Below, in pieces: positions 32,336 through 42,403 of a DNA stretch of 64,000 nucleotides; position 1 is the stretch's first letter, and the number at the start of each line of letters is the position of its first letter. The notes below the pieces were generated by a model. It was given only the letters and a program-made list of their open reading frames with translations. It had not been told where the DNA came from and searched no databases. The DNA is from Falciphora oryzae (lineage: Eukaryota > Ascomycota > Sordariomycetes > Magnaporthales > Magnaporthaceae), in assembly GCA_000733355.1 (NCBI GenBank), contig JNVV01000001.1, positions 526,208 through 590,207 of the forward strand, read 5' to 3'. The translations under genes and the position numbers were made by a program.

Positions 32336-34507
32336 TCATCGAACTGTTCCGTATCCCCTAGAGCCCGAGTCGGCAGGCTGCCTCGGCGTCTCGTTAGCGG
32401 CATCAGTCGTAAACAAGTCGTCGTGAGTCTCGCTGTTCAGGGCAGGAGAGATGGTGTCATCTTCGTCTTCGTCCTCATCACTGTCGTCGCTGCTGTCGGA
32501 GTCGACCGTCTTCACCTCTGGCTCCTCGGTTACTGTTTCGGAAATTATCAGCTGTGCCATTTCAGGAGGTCCCAATAGTAGGGCTAGACAGAAAACAACA
32601 AATGGTAGGACTTACAGAACCAAGGAGGGATGGCACCCAAGAGAGCAACAGCAGCAAGGAACCAAAAGCCCGAGACGATGTACTCGCGGCCGTCGACGCC
32701 CCAGGTGAAGACGGCGCCGGCGATGGCGGGGCCCATGGCACGGCCGACGCCGCTCAACATGGTGGCGACGCCGTTAAGAGTGCCGAGGATGCTCAGGGAC
32801 GAGGCCGAGTTGGTCAGCATGATGGTGATGCAGGGAAAACCCATGATGCCGGCGAAGCCCTTAAGCGTGAGGACGATCATCAGGGCCAGGAACCGGCCGT
32901 ACTCGCCGGGGACCAAGCTGCAAAAGGGTGTAATAATGTACGCAATCGGGAATAGGACGGCTGGGGGAATTTGTTAGTCATATATCTAGAGTAGAAAGGC
33001 CTGGACGGGCTTTATCAAGGCGAGGAAAGGCGTACCAGAAAGTTTGTAGCAGTTCAGAGCGCCGTATTTGTTGCAGAGTGGAGGAAAGACGACAAATTGG
33101 ATAGCCTGGCGACATTTGTTAGTATAGGATATATAGTTTAAGGGGTGAAAAAGGCACCACGGAGAGAAGGAAAGAAGCATACCCCACAGATGATTCCATA
33201 GAGAGTGAAAATAGCGCCGATCTTGTCCAGGGACAGGCCAAACCCAGACTTGAACTTGAAAGGGAGCTGGACGTTGTCGGAGCCCGGCTCGTGGTAGGGG
33301 TAGTTGAGGTAGACAGGCAGCAGCTGGTCGAAGGCCACGGCGTGCATTGCCAGAAAGGTGTAACACAGGAGGTTCAGGACAGTCAAGTAGGTGAACAGAT
33401 CCCACAAGTTCCTCTTGGGCGGCGGGTTCCGGCTGTCCCGGCGAACCGACGTGACTGGCGACTGCGGGAGCAGCGGCGCCGTAGCCTCGCCGTCTACAAA
33501 AGAGGGCCGCGCATGGTGGTGGTGGTGATGGCCGTGGTGTCGCTTGAAAAACGGCCGTGTGAGTTTTTCGCCCAGCTTCAGCCCCCAATCTCGAACATGA
33601 CGCTTGCTTTCTAATGTTTCCTGTGCAACGTTGAAAGGGTTAGTCGGCCAGGGTTATCAAAGACAAAGCAAGAGGAGCATAGGTGGAATGCAAACCTTCA
33701 GGAACAAGACACCGGTAGTGAGAGAGATCATAAAGAAGACGCAAGCAACAAAGTTTGGGAGCGCAAACGGGTACTTCTTGAAGAAAACACTGTCTCCAAA
33801 AAGACCGGGATACTGCTCGGCAGGGCGCGCGAAGAAACCGCCAAACGAGGGCCCAAAGATACTCCCAAGGGACCATACGAGGGGCATGATGGAGAAGGCA
33901 CGAGCCTGATGCTCCCTCTCCGTCACCATCTCGGCGACCATGGTCCTAATAATACCGACATTGCCGTTGCCGGCGCCTTGGATAAAACGGACGGTGATGG
34001 CCATAGCCAGGCTGGTGGACATGCCCCAAATGAGGAAGCATATCATGGTACTCACTAGGGGGCCACTAGAGGTTAGTCTGGCAGCTCCGATTACCATTCA
34101 TAGACAGCGCCCTGGGGATGGAGGCGGGGATACTGACAGAGGCCAATCATGATCGTGGGCTTCCGGCCAATACGGTCCGAAAGCATGCCCCAAGGCACAG
34201 CTGTCAGGCTCTGGGCGATGCTAAAAACCGCACCCGTCAGGCCAGCCCATTTTGCAACCTTTTCCTGCTTTACACCAAAACTCAAGATCATCTCTGGCAG
34301 ATACGGGAAGACGGATGTCAAGGCCAGGGGCTCGGCAAATCTTGCCACGGCTACACCCAAGAGGAAAGGAGCGGACTGTCAGCAAAACCACTTCAGGATG
34401 CGGGGTTGTACGACGCCTGTAAACGGGAGGCAGAGGGTTAAAAGCATGTTTAGCTGCCGGCCGGCCAGGGGCCTGTACTGGTAGTCCGCCTTTGCTGAGC
34501 CCATCAT
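32336..34507 (-). CDS. Major facilitator superfamily transporter (ZIFL-like)
   Basis: Six exons are well supported: 34375-34138, 34054-33696, 33620-33183, 33105-33036, 32960-32616 and 32532-32336. They encode the MFS signature LSDRIGRKPTIMIG between helices 2 and 3, RFAEPLALTSVFPYLPEMI in helix 1, GAGNGNVGIIRTM in helix 4 and a second-half GRAMGPAIAGAVF. A cytosolic loop with a His run (GHHHHHHA) and an acidic C-terminal tail are visible. Relatives are zinc-induced-facilitator-like and multidrug MFS carriers of fungal plasma membrane or vacuole; the substrate is unknown. The 5' end is uncertain. An upstream ATG at 34507 gives MMGSAKADYQYRPLAGRQL, expected for the family, but that frame meets TGA at 34382-34380 before joining the same frame. 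A 36-39 nt intron would rescue it, yet the other introns are 75-83 nt. Total would be about 579 aa. Confidence 0.82.
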
Positions 34508-36271
34508 TGTCTTTTGTTCGAAGGGAAAATGTTGGTCTTCTGTCGACGTTCCTGTCGGCGGCGTCGGCTACAAGCCTATGCTTCTCTCAGGTCACCGAAA
34601 GGCATGGTCCGCCATCCTCCGGGAGGGGAATGTTGAACAGATGCGCTCCAGGGCAGGCGGAATTGAAAGACATGGGGGCCCACGGGGAAAGCTTGATTCA
34701 GCACCCAAAGTTCCCGAAACCCAAAGCACAATAGGACACACAGACTCAGGAAGGGGTCCAGAAGGACAAGATGGGACGAAGAAGAGGCCAAATATAGAGC
34801 ACAATGATGCAAGGAAACGACCGAAGGGAGCCTACCTAGAATTGCCAACTGCTTGACCGGGAGCTTGCTCCCTGTTGGTCTTGGTTCCCTCATGATGGGC
34901 GCTTTTTAATTTTACGTTTTTCCGAACCGTCCAGAAGGAGTGACAATCGATGATGTCTTGAGCGGCTGGATAATCCAGCCAGACAGCCGGGGCGGGAAGA
35001 GAGCGGGGATCGACAGCGGGTGGGCTAGGTATGCTGCAGCAGCAGCAGCGTGTGCATCGCAGACGGGGCCGGTGGACAGAGCGGGAACGATAACTGGCCG
35101 CGGTGACGATTGGATATGAGCAGAAGCCTTGGGCTATCCGAGGCTGCTCGCAGGAAAACAAACGAAAAAGGGACGGGAAGGCTCTAGGTGTACGCCTATC
35201 CCAGCCGAGGCGAGAGAGAAGGATGGGAAGGAAAACGCTTCCTTTCCACGAGCAAGACAAAAAGGGAGAAAACAAGATATTTATTGGAAAGAGGAAAGAA
35301 TCACCAGAACACGGGTGACTCGTCGGACATAAAAAAAAAAAAAAAAAAAAATTCCAGAGGCGGGAAGGATGACAAAACCAACAACCCCAGGTCTTTCGGG
35401 GGTAGCGAAAAGCGGGCCGAAAGACAAGCCTCGAGGCCCTGGTGTGTGCGTGTGTGGGACACATAAGACACTGCTGGACATGGATGGAGGCGAAGTCGGG
35501 GGACATGGTTGGTCAGGAGAGCAGAGGCAGGCTGTGACTACGGCAGTTAGGTAGGCCAGGCAGACTTGCGAAATCGGGGTGCAGCACGCCTCGTCGTCCA
35601 TGCCGTAAAGGGCAAGCCCGGGCTGGAGCCAAGAGAAGCGAAGGGTGTGATCTGATCTGCATGATGGGCTTCTGTTTGCCCGACCGTGGCTGTTGCATGT
35701 TGAAAGGGCGGTCGGGTCGGCCATGTGGAGTGGGAAGAGAGGGGGGAATGCGGGCAGTGGTGGTGGTGGTGGAGGACCTAAGAAACGAACGCCGCTACCG
35801 CCGTGGATTTTGGGCCTTGGACCCTCGGGGCAAAAATGCGCGAGGGATGGACGCGCCCAGTCGTCCGGATGCGGGCTGGCTCGCTGCAGAGTCGGTGACG
35901 GTGGGTGTGTCACAGGGATCGCCTCTGCTAGGGCGACGCCGGAAGGCAGCCGCCCGCAGCTGCAGGTTTGCTTGCTCCTTCGCTGCAGGCTTGCTTGCTC
36001 CTTCTCTCTTGAGAACCGACATGAGTGAGGAGACGGCGGCCTGCCGTGCCTGCCTCTTCGACGCCTGGATCCCCTATCGGCGACTGCTACCCCACCTGCC
36101 GCGTGGGGCCAGTGAGTGTGACCTGGCCGTGCATTTGGCGGGCGCTGGGGCACCGTCAATTTTTTCTTTCTCCTTCTTCCCCCACCATCCACGACGCCTC
36201 TCGGCATCGGCACCCACACCTCCTTGACTCCCATCGTGTCCACAACGGCTCTCGGCACCGAAACCGACACA
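34508..36271. other. Divergent spacer, MFS gene / 158-aa gene
   Basis: 1.8 kb between divergent genes. It contains an A tract near 35330-35350 and the copy-B dispersed repeat directly upstream of the 158-aa gene. A long minus-strand frame at 35281-36432 is compositionally biased and runs antisense through the 158-aa gene; I do not accept it as a gene. Confidence 0.45.
36019..36190 (+). repeat. Dispersed repeat, copy B
   Basis: Plus-strand match to copy A at 10560-10756 (minus strand). Shared blocks include GAGTGAGGAGA, GGCGACTGCTACCCCACCTG, GTGAGTGTGACC and CCGTCAATTTTTT. It ends about 80 nt before the start codon of the 158-aa gene, so it could be part of that gene's promoter or leader. Confidence 0.6.
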
Positions 36272-36866
36272 ATGTCCGCCAGTGGAGGTTCTAACTCTCC
36301 ACCGCCTGAGCCAGATATGGACAAGATGGCAGCCGGATGTAACGGTTTCGTTACGGAGCTTTCTCGGTTCGCCAAGCAGCAACGCGAGATCGCCGTTACT
36401 CGCCAGGATTTGCAAGATCTCAAAACACACATCGACGATCAGTTCAGGACTCTCAAAGCTAAGCTCGGGCAGCATATTGTCATGGTCGTTGATGCATGGT
36501 ATGTTCTTCCATTAATCTTAATATGTCCAGTTAACGAACTATTTATAATCTTAGCGTATCCAATTCGATCATTCGAGCTGCGAATGCCTTGGTTACCGAC
36601 CGAGGCCAGATCCTCCAACCGATCGTTTCGGCTCAAACCGGCGACCCTATCGTAGAGTGCGCTAAGTCACGTCAGCAGCTGGCAGATCTGCGAGGTATGT
36701 TTTCCATATTATCCCCTCCAGCCGAACAGTACCAACCGTAAATACTACACACATAGATCAAGATCTGGACAACTTGCTCCAAGTTATGAGTCTGCCCATT
36801 GGAGGAGATCTCACCACCAAGCAATCGCGGATTGCTAGGGCTATGGGCATCACAGGCGGTTTTTAG
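36272..36866 (+). CDS. Hypothetical protein, 158 aa, three exons
   Basis: Exons 36272-36498, 36555-36694 and 36757-36866, with two short introns (56 and 62 nt) having GTATGT donors and phases 2 and 1. The product starts MSASGGSNSPPPEPDMDK and contains a helical, coiled-coil-prone segment (TELSRFAKQQREIAVTRQDL, QDLKTHIDDQFRTLKAKLG) at about residues 28-65. A second helical part follows (VSNSIIRAANALVTDRGQIL) and it ends RAMGITGGF. I do not recognise a family. Consistent phase across both introns, fungal consensus donors and a compact length argue that it is real. It lies between the dispersed repeat and the 3' end of CK2 alpha. Subcellular location and role cannot be inferred. Confidence 0.68.
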
Positions 36867-37188
36867 AGCGCGGTGGGGACATCGGGTGGCAACCGGCATT
36901 GGTCAGAGTCGGATTATCAATGGCATCGCAGGCAGAGAAAACAACGTCATGTGATCAGTCATGTTACCTAAAGCACAACCAGACTCCGGGCATCATTAGA
37001 ACATGCCGACGCCCATGCGATAAACATAGGTCATGTCACGGGTGGTGGAGGGCGTCGAGGAGAAGGAGTATCTCGAAGGAGTTCTTTGCTCCTTGAGTCC
37101 TTGGCGAGAAACATTACGCAGGAATGACCAGGGAAGAACAGGAAACAAAATTAACATGAACGTCGTGACGACGGAAACAAATCCATAT
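36867..37188. other. Convergent 3' spacer, 158-aa gene / CK2 alpha
   Basis: About 0.32 kb between the stop codons of two converging genes. Nothing further seen. Confidence 0.45.
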
Positions 37189-38599
37189 TTAGATGCTTGT
37201 CGAGTTGGTGCTGCTGCCCCCTTGGGAGAGCAGCTGCTCCAGAATGCCCTCGTTGCGCACCGGGTCAAAGTAAGGGTGCGCCATGGCCTCCTTGGCCGTG
37301 AGGCGCTCCTACGAGTGGGTTAGTCAGTCAGCCGGCCAAGCCAGAAACAACGGAGGAAAAAAAACAAGGGCACTAACCATGTGGTCATATCTAAGTAGCT
37401 TGTCAAGGAAGTCGATGGCCTCGTTGCTGACGAACCTCTGGTTCTCGGCGTTGACGAAGCTGTGCCACGGCTTCTTCTGAAAGCGGCCCAGGATGTCGTC
37501 ATACTGGGCGTCCAGCTCGATCTCGTACTTGTCGAGGTAGTCGAAAAGGTCGTCGGTACCGAGCACTTTTGCGATCTTGACCAGCTGGTCCGAGTTGCTG
37601 TTGCCGTGGAAGAAGGGCTCCTTGCGGAAGATCATGGAGGCGAACATGGCGCCCAGGCTCCACATGTCGAGCGAGTAGTCGTACTCCTGGTAGTCGACCA
37701 GGAGCTCGGGGCCCTTAAAGTAGCGCGAGGCCACGCGCACGTTGTACTCGGTGCCCGGGTGGTAGAATTCGGCCAGGCCCCAGTCGATCAGGCGCAGCTT
37801 GCGGTTCTCATGGTCGATCATAACGTTATGAGGCTTGACGTCGCGGTGCATGATGCCCTTGCTGTGGCAGAAGTCGAGCGCCTTGAGCAGCTCCAGGATG
37901 TAGTATCGCACATCGATGTCGTTGAACTTTGGGTACAGCGTCCGGAAGTCGGTATTGTTAATGTACTCGAAGATCAGGGACGGCGTCTTGCTCTGCTTGC
38001 GGAAAGATATCGCTTCCAGGTCAGACCGAGTATCGCGACGCGGGCGCAGAGGGGGGTGTCAACGAACCATTGAGTCCCGCACAACGTCTAGCAGGGCCAC
38101 GACATTGGGGCCGCCGGCCAGGTTCTGCAGGATCTTGATCTCTCGCTTGATCTTCTTCTTCTTGACCGGCTTCAGCACCTTGATGACGCACTTCTGGTAG
38201 TTAACCACGTTGATGCCCTCGAAGACCTCGGAGTATTTGCCTCGACCTGTTCCCAGTCACGGACGTCAGTCGGTTGCTCGGCGGCGGCGGCGCGCCGACA
38301 CGCAAGCGCGCGAGAGGGCTGCTCCTCTCTTTGGGCGGGACGTACCGATCTTGCGGACCACCTCGTAGTTCTCGAGGACTCCCCAGCCTGAGCGGCGCAA
38401 AGCGAATCCAACGGTCAGCACAACAATCCGGCGCAAGAATCAGAAGAGGCGGTAGATAGATGGCTTGGCCCGATAATGGCAAGCAGCCGAGGGGGGCAAG
38501 CAAGGGAGGGGCGCGGGCAGGCTCACTGATGTTGACGCTGTCATACTCCCAGTAGCTCCGGGGCATGTTCTGGTTGACATCTACGTAGACGCGCGCCAT
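37189..38599 (-). CDS. cka1: Casein kinase 2, catalytic alpha subunit
   Basis: Five exons: 38599-38527, 38387-38346, 38246-38068, 37992-37378 and 37308-37189, about 342 aa. CK2 is a constitutively active acidophilic Ser/Thr kinase of nucleus and cytosol, usually in a tetramer with beta subunits. The Gly loop ([15 protein letters not shown]), a basic cluster ([15 protein letters not shown]), the catalytic loop [20 protein letters not shown], the CK2-specific DWG in place of DFG ([13 protein letters not shown]) and [20 protein letters not shown] are all visible. It starts [21 protein letters not shown] place the third acceptor at the CAG before [10 protein letters not shown], matching the family spacing after VVRDS; a three-base alternative would add one Gln. 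The 42-nt second exon carries the start of the ATP-binding lobe. Confidence 0.96.
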
Positions 38600-39615
38600 T
38601 TTGGCAGTGGGGGGCAAGCGGACGTCTGCGACGCCGTGTCGTCGCGCGCGCGGGCTGTGTCTGGCGTAGGTATATGTGGTTGCGGTGGGTTTTTTTTATT
38701 CGGCCGAGGACAGACGGCAGAAATTGGGGTCGGGTCGATTGGGCGGTGGTCGAGGGCGGTGGTGGTCGGACGACTCCGCAGCGGCTGGTGGGGAGAGGGC
38801 GGGCGACCCTAGCAGGTTAGGCTCGCTGCTGGGCTGTTGGATTCAAAAGAAAGGAGACGCCCAGGCGGCAACGCCGATGGTTAGCTTGCTCGCTGGAGTG
38901 TATGATAAGATGCCGAAGGAAAGGGAGACGGAATATTGAAAGATGGAAGTTCAAAAGCTTGATAAAGTACAAAAAGACTTGAAGACATGACCGGGCCAGG
39001 CCCAGACCGCGGATGGAAGCGAGCACGGTCTGTAATACGCAGCGGCGGACAGCCCGCTGGTTGCTTGGCTTGATGCCTGCCTAGGCGGCAGCAGGTGAGG
39101 GGCGGGGATCATATCGATGTCAAAATGTGGGTGGGGCTGCACTACCTGGAGTCAGGGGACAGCATGCAGAAACCGGGCAGCGCGCGCAGCCTCGATTGCC
39201 GCATCCAGTTCTTCAATCCGCATGTCCCGTCTGTCGAGGAACTGCTGCTCATACGGTAAACTCCATAACTCGGTGCAATGACTAAGGCCCAACTGTCGTG
39301 TGATTATTATTCGTCTCAGTCTTAGCCGCCTGTGCGTCTGAACTACATGCTGCCGTGCTCCAATGGCTCTGGCCTTTTGCGCGCGCGCGCATTCCCGTCC
39401 CTCAACCATGCCAGCGTGATCCATACTTTCCCATCCAGAAGTGCGCTGCCGAGCGCCTAGACCTTGCATCCGCGAGGTGACCGGCCATTCACCGAGAAGC
39501 ACGCCTATTTGCATCATTCTCGAGACAAATCCAGATTTTCGGCACACCCATCCTCCCTCGCAGTCTGTACCTTGATAACCGCCGTTGGCCAAAACCTTGC
39601 TTTGGATCCAGACGA

Positions 39616-39637
39616 GCCAGCCAGCCAGCCAGCCAGC
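39616..39637. repeat. CCAG tetranucleotide microsatellite
   Basis: About five CCAG units in a row, read directly. Confidence 0.8.
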
Positions 39638-39853
39638 AGCAACAATCGCACTGCACAATACTGCCCTGCTTCACAACTGCCAACACCCTAGATGCCTTCA
39701 TCACGAACATCACACACAGGCAGGGACATCACTCGTAGGCCCGCAGAGAATGTATTTTGCTCTAACGGGGAGGTTCCCAGGTTACGCCGACGTAGAGGAA
39801 GATAATTCCAGCTGTCACCTGTTCACCCCTTCAGCGAATCTCATCGCATTTTG

Positions 39854-39980
39854 TTCCTCCGCCAGCGCCTTGGTTCTGCGCTTCCTGTTCCTCCGCCAGC
39901 ACCATGCTTCTGTGCTTCCTGTCCTCCGCCAGCGCCTTTGCTTCTGCGCTTCCCACTCCTCCACCGGCGCCTTGGTTCAT
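39854..39980 (+). repeat. 34-nt minisatellite, about 3.7 copies
   Basis: Four adjacent units each begin TCCTCCGCCAGCGCC or a close variant, continue with a TTCTGCGCTTCC-like segment and repeat at about 34 nt. The last unit is more diverged, and the N gap follows within about 40 nt, so the array may have broken the assembly. Confidence 0.75.
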
Positions 39981-40017
39981 CGCCCTTTTCCTTCACTATC
40001 TTCCCTTTTCCTCCACT

Positions 40018-40104
40018 NNNNNNNNNNNNNNNNNNNNNNNNNNNNNNNNNNNNNNNNNNNNNNNNNNNNNNNNNNNNNNNNNNNNNNNNNNNNNNNNNNN
40101 NNNN
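40018..40104. other. Assembly gap (87 N)
   Basis: Run of N directly visible. The true length is unknown. Confidence 0.99.
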
Positions 40105-40161
40105 TGTAGGGGGGTTCCCACTGGTCTAGATTCGGAGCACCCTCGTTGGACCTCTTTCACA

Positions 40162-40315
40162 GTCAGCCTGGTATCGACCGCCGGCCCAGGATGCCCATAA
40201 GTTCTGCTCCAAATCCAGACCAGTGGGGAGAGAGATGGAGATGATCATGCATCTTCAGGCTCCATCCGCCGAGGAGCAGCTGTATGCAGCCTGGGTATCG
40301 ACCGCCGGCCTGAGC
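40162..40315. repeat. Imperfect direct repeat pair
   Basis: A segment of about 45 nt around GCCTGGTATCGACCGCCGGCC (near 40165) recurs near 40288 with one inserted G; both copies continue into similar CCC-AA-TTCTG sequence. The copies are about 122 nt apart. Confidence 0.6.
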
Positions 40316-40870
40316 TGCCCCTCAACTTCTGGCGCCCTCCGCAATCACATCCCCATCCCTCCCAAAGGGCAAGTTGGGTAGGAGGTGACCAGGGATCCAT
40401 CTCGTCAGCGAAGTCGCACCTGGCGGCCTTGCGGCCCGGGCTGTTGTTCGCGCGGTGATTTCACCCCTTGGCGGCCACCTCCCACCCAACCTGTCGTGGG
40501 GGTTTTTTTTTATTACATTTTCCTCCACTCCTCACCCCCTGTCTCAGTGTAACAAAAAAAAAGTTCTATACAACCAGAGGTTTGGTGGTTTGGTTAGCAA
40601 GCAGTTCCCTGAGCCAAGGACTGGAAGTATCAAATGAGAGCCGCCACTTTGCGTTCAGAGAGAAGATTATAGCTCGACATGTTCCTCCCTCTGAGACACG
40701 CATGTTGCGTGGCAAGCAAGCCCGCCATGCCTCGAGCGTGCGACAGGGTCGGATTTCCGACTAAGGATGACGATACAAAATAGTTCTCATCATGCTGTGG
40801 GAGACTGGGAGGAGAAGACGTAGCGTCATCGCGGACATACCTATGGATCTTGACGGAAAAACTTTCCCCG

Positions 40871-41560
40871 TCAGCCATCATCGTAGGAGATGTGGCGACG
40901 CTTCGAGGTGCCCATTGCTGGGGCACCCGGTGGTGGTTCTTGGTCGCCGTAGTCGAGACTGTGGAGACTTGTTTCTACCACGTCCCACGTTCTCTTACGC
41001 AGGTCGACCTTGACCTCGGGCTTGCGGTTTCTTCCCTTGCCGCGCTTTTTCTTCTTGCGGGGGGCCGCAGCCAGATCAGTGTCACCTTCCATGTTTGCGT
41101 CCGCGGCATCTCCGGATTGAGTGGATGCGCTCTCTTGGAGGCTGGGCCCTGCAAGGAAGCGCATGTTCTTCTTGCGCAGGGCCTCGAGTTCCGAGTGTCG
41201 GAACATCTGGATCTGCTCATCCGTGAGTGTGCGCTTCGCCCCATCGGCGTAGTAGCCGAGACCGCCGTCCTCTGCCTCATCCTGCGTTGTTTGTTGGCAG
41301 GGTGGCATGAAGTGAGACGAGAAATGGTCCAGGGCGGTTCCGGAGAAGTGCCTGCGGTGGAAGGCGACAAGGTCGACCTTGAACAGTTCAAATCATGTTA
41401 GTGATTTGCGTTCTCAAAAGTATCCGGCGTGTGTTGGAGATGTGCCGTGGGGGAAGAAGCTTACCTGCGTAATGATTGGCGTTTGCTGTGCTTGTCTCGC
41501 GAGGCTAGCCGCTTCTGACCGAGGCGGTGTCATCTTGCCAACTGCTAGCTCGCTGCTCAT
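40871..41560 (-). CDS. Conserved fungal protein, 200 aa (DUF3807-like)
   Basis: Two exons, 41560-41465 and 41377-40871, phase-0 intron, about 200 aa. A conserved stretch VDLVAFHRRHFSGTALDHF is followed by LGYYADGAKRTLTDEQIQMF and RHSELEALRKKNMRF, a pattern I associate with the fungal DUF3807 family of unknown function. A strongly basic block, PRKKKKRGKGRNRKP, looks like a nuclear or nucleolar targeting signal. An in-frame ATG at 41533 is an alternative start. The gene is head-to-tail with the 189-aa gene, about 195 nt downstream of it. The function is unknown; the family name is from memory and would need a profile search. Confidence 0.8.
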
Positions 41561-41755
41561 ATGTGGATTGTGCCTGTGTTTGTTTGTTTGTTTGTTTTTT
41601 GTGGTGGGTTTGTTTTGTGAGGCAAAGTGAGGTGAGCGTTGTAGTGGATGAGTTGCTCGCTCGTCCTCTTGGATCCCAGTGGTCCTTGGGGCACCGCCAG
41701 CCAGTTGGTTGGTGCCGATGAGGTTGGAATCCACTGGGTTTGAGCAGCGAGCTAG

Positions 41756-42403
41756 CTAGTTCTGGCTGAGAAGTGCGAGGGCGCTTTGGAAAGCACGGAC
41801 TACCTCGGTCACTGGGTCGTCATGTCGTCAGACAGGTCAGTAGGTTCGAAGCAGAGACAAGAAGGAAGAAGAGATGAGGGAAAACTCACGATGCTGCTTC
41901 CTCTGAGACAAGCTCTGCTCAGCGATCCTGACGTACCGCTCGCGGGTCTGCAGACGTTTGACAGCTCTCTCGTTGTCGTGTGCTGAGGCAGCCGAGGCCC
42001 AGACGTTGAAGTACTTGATGAGAGTGTCAAACTCGTGCAGAAGCTCCCGCTCTTGCGCGTTAGCCTTGGCGAGGGCCTGCTCGTAGAGCGCCTCGAACTC
42101 TTCCCAATCAAAGCTGGGGATCTGTCCGGGGCTGGTTGGCAGGCCCTCTTGGCCGGCGAGACTGCCGCTAGCCCTCTGGTTGGTGTTTGTGGTGGTGGTA
42201 GATGTGGTGGTCTGCAGCTCCGGTGTTCTGACCTCGGAGCGCGAACTGTCTCTCTGTCGCTCGCCGTTGCCGTCTGTCACCATGAGATCTTCAGCTGGGA
42301 CGTGTGTTCCCTGGGGCTGCTCCGGGTTGATGATGGGAGATTCAGCTAGCTGAGTGGTAGTGGGTTGGTTCTCGAATGGTGACAGACGGGATGAGCTCGC
42401 CAT
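41756..42403 (-). CDS. Conserved fungal hypothetical protein, 189 aa
   Basis: Two exons, 42403-41890 and 41811-41756, about 189 aa. The N-terminal half is disordered with a Thr run (TTTSTTTTNTNQ). The C-terminal half is helical and well conserved in style: FDWEEFEALYEQALAKANAQ, LIKYFNVWASAASAHDNERA and VKRLQTRERYVRIAEQSLSQ, joined across the intron to TEVVRAFQSALALLSQN. This joined C-terminus supports the splice. I have no family name or function for it. It lies just upstream of the DUF3807-like gene on the same strand and shares the spacer at 42404-43886 with atg14 in a divergent arrangement. Confidence 0.8.

Larger units (their letters stand above)
38600..40870. other. Repeat-rich spacer with assembly gap
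   Basis: 2.3 kb between CK2 alpha (promoter side) and the 3' end of the 200-aa gene. It contains a CCAG microsatellite, a 34-nt minisatellite, an N gap and a pair of imperfect direct repeats around GGTATCGACCGCCGGCC near 40170 and 40294. No gene was supported, but the gap could hide one. Confidence 0.45.

Noticed and set aside
35281..36432. 383-codon minus-strand open frame
   Set aside because: Biased composition, no motif, covers an A tract and runs antisense to the better supported 158-aa gene.
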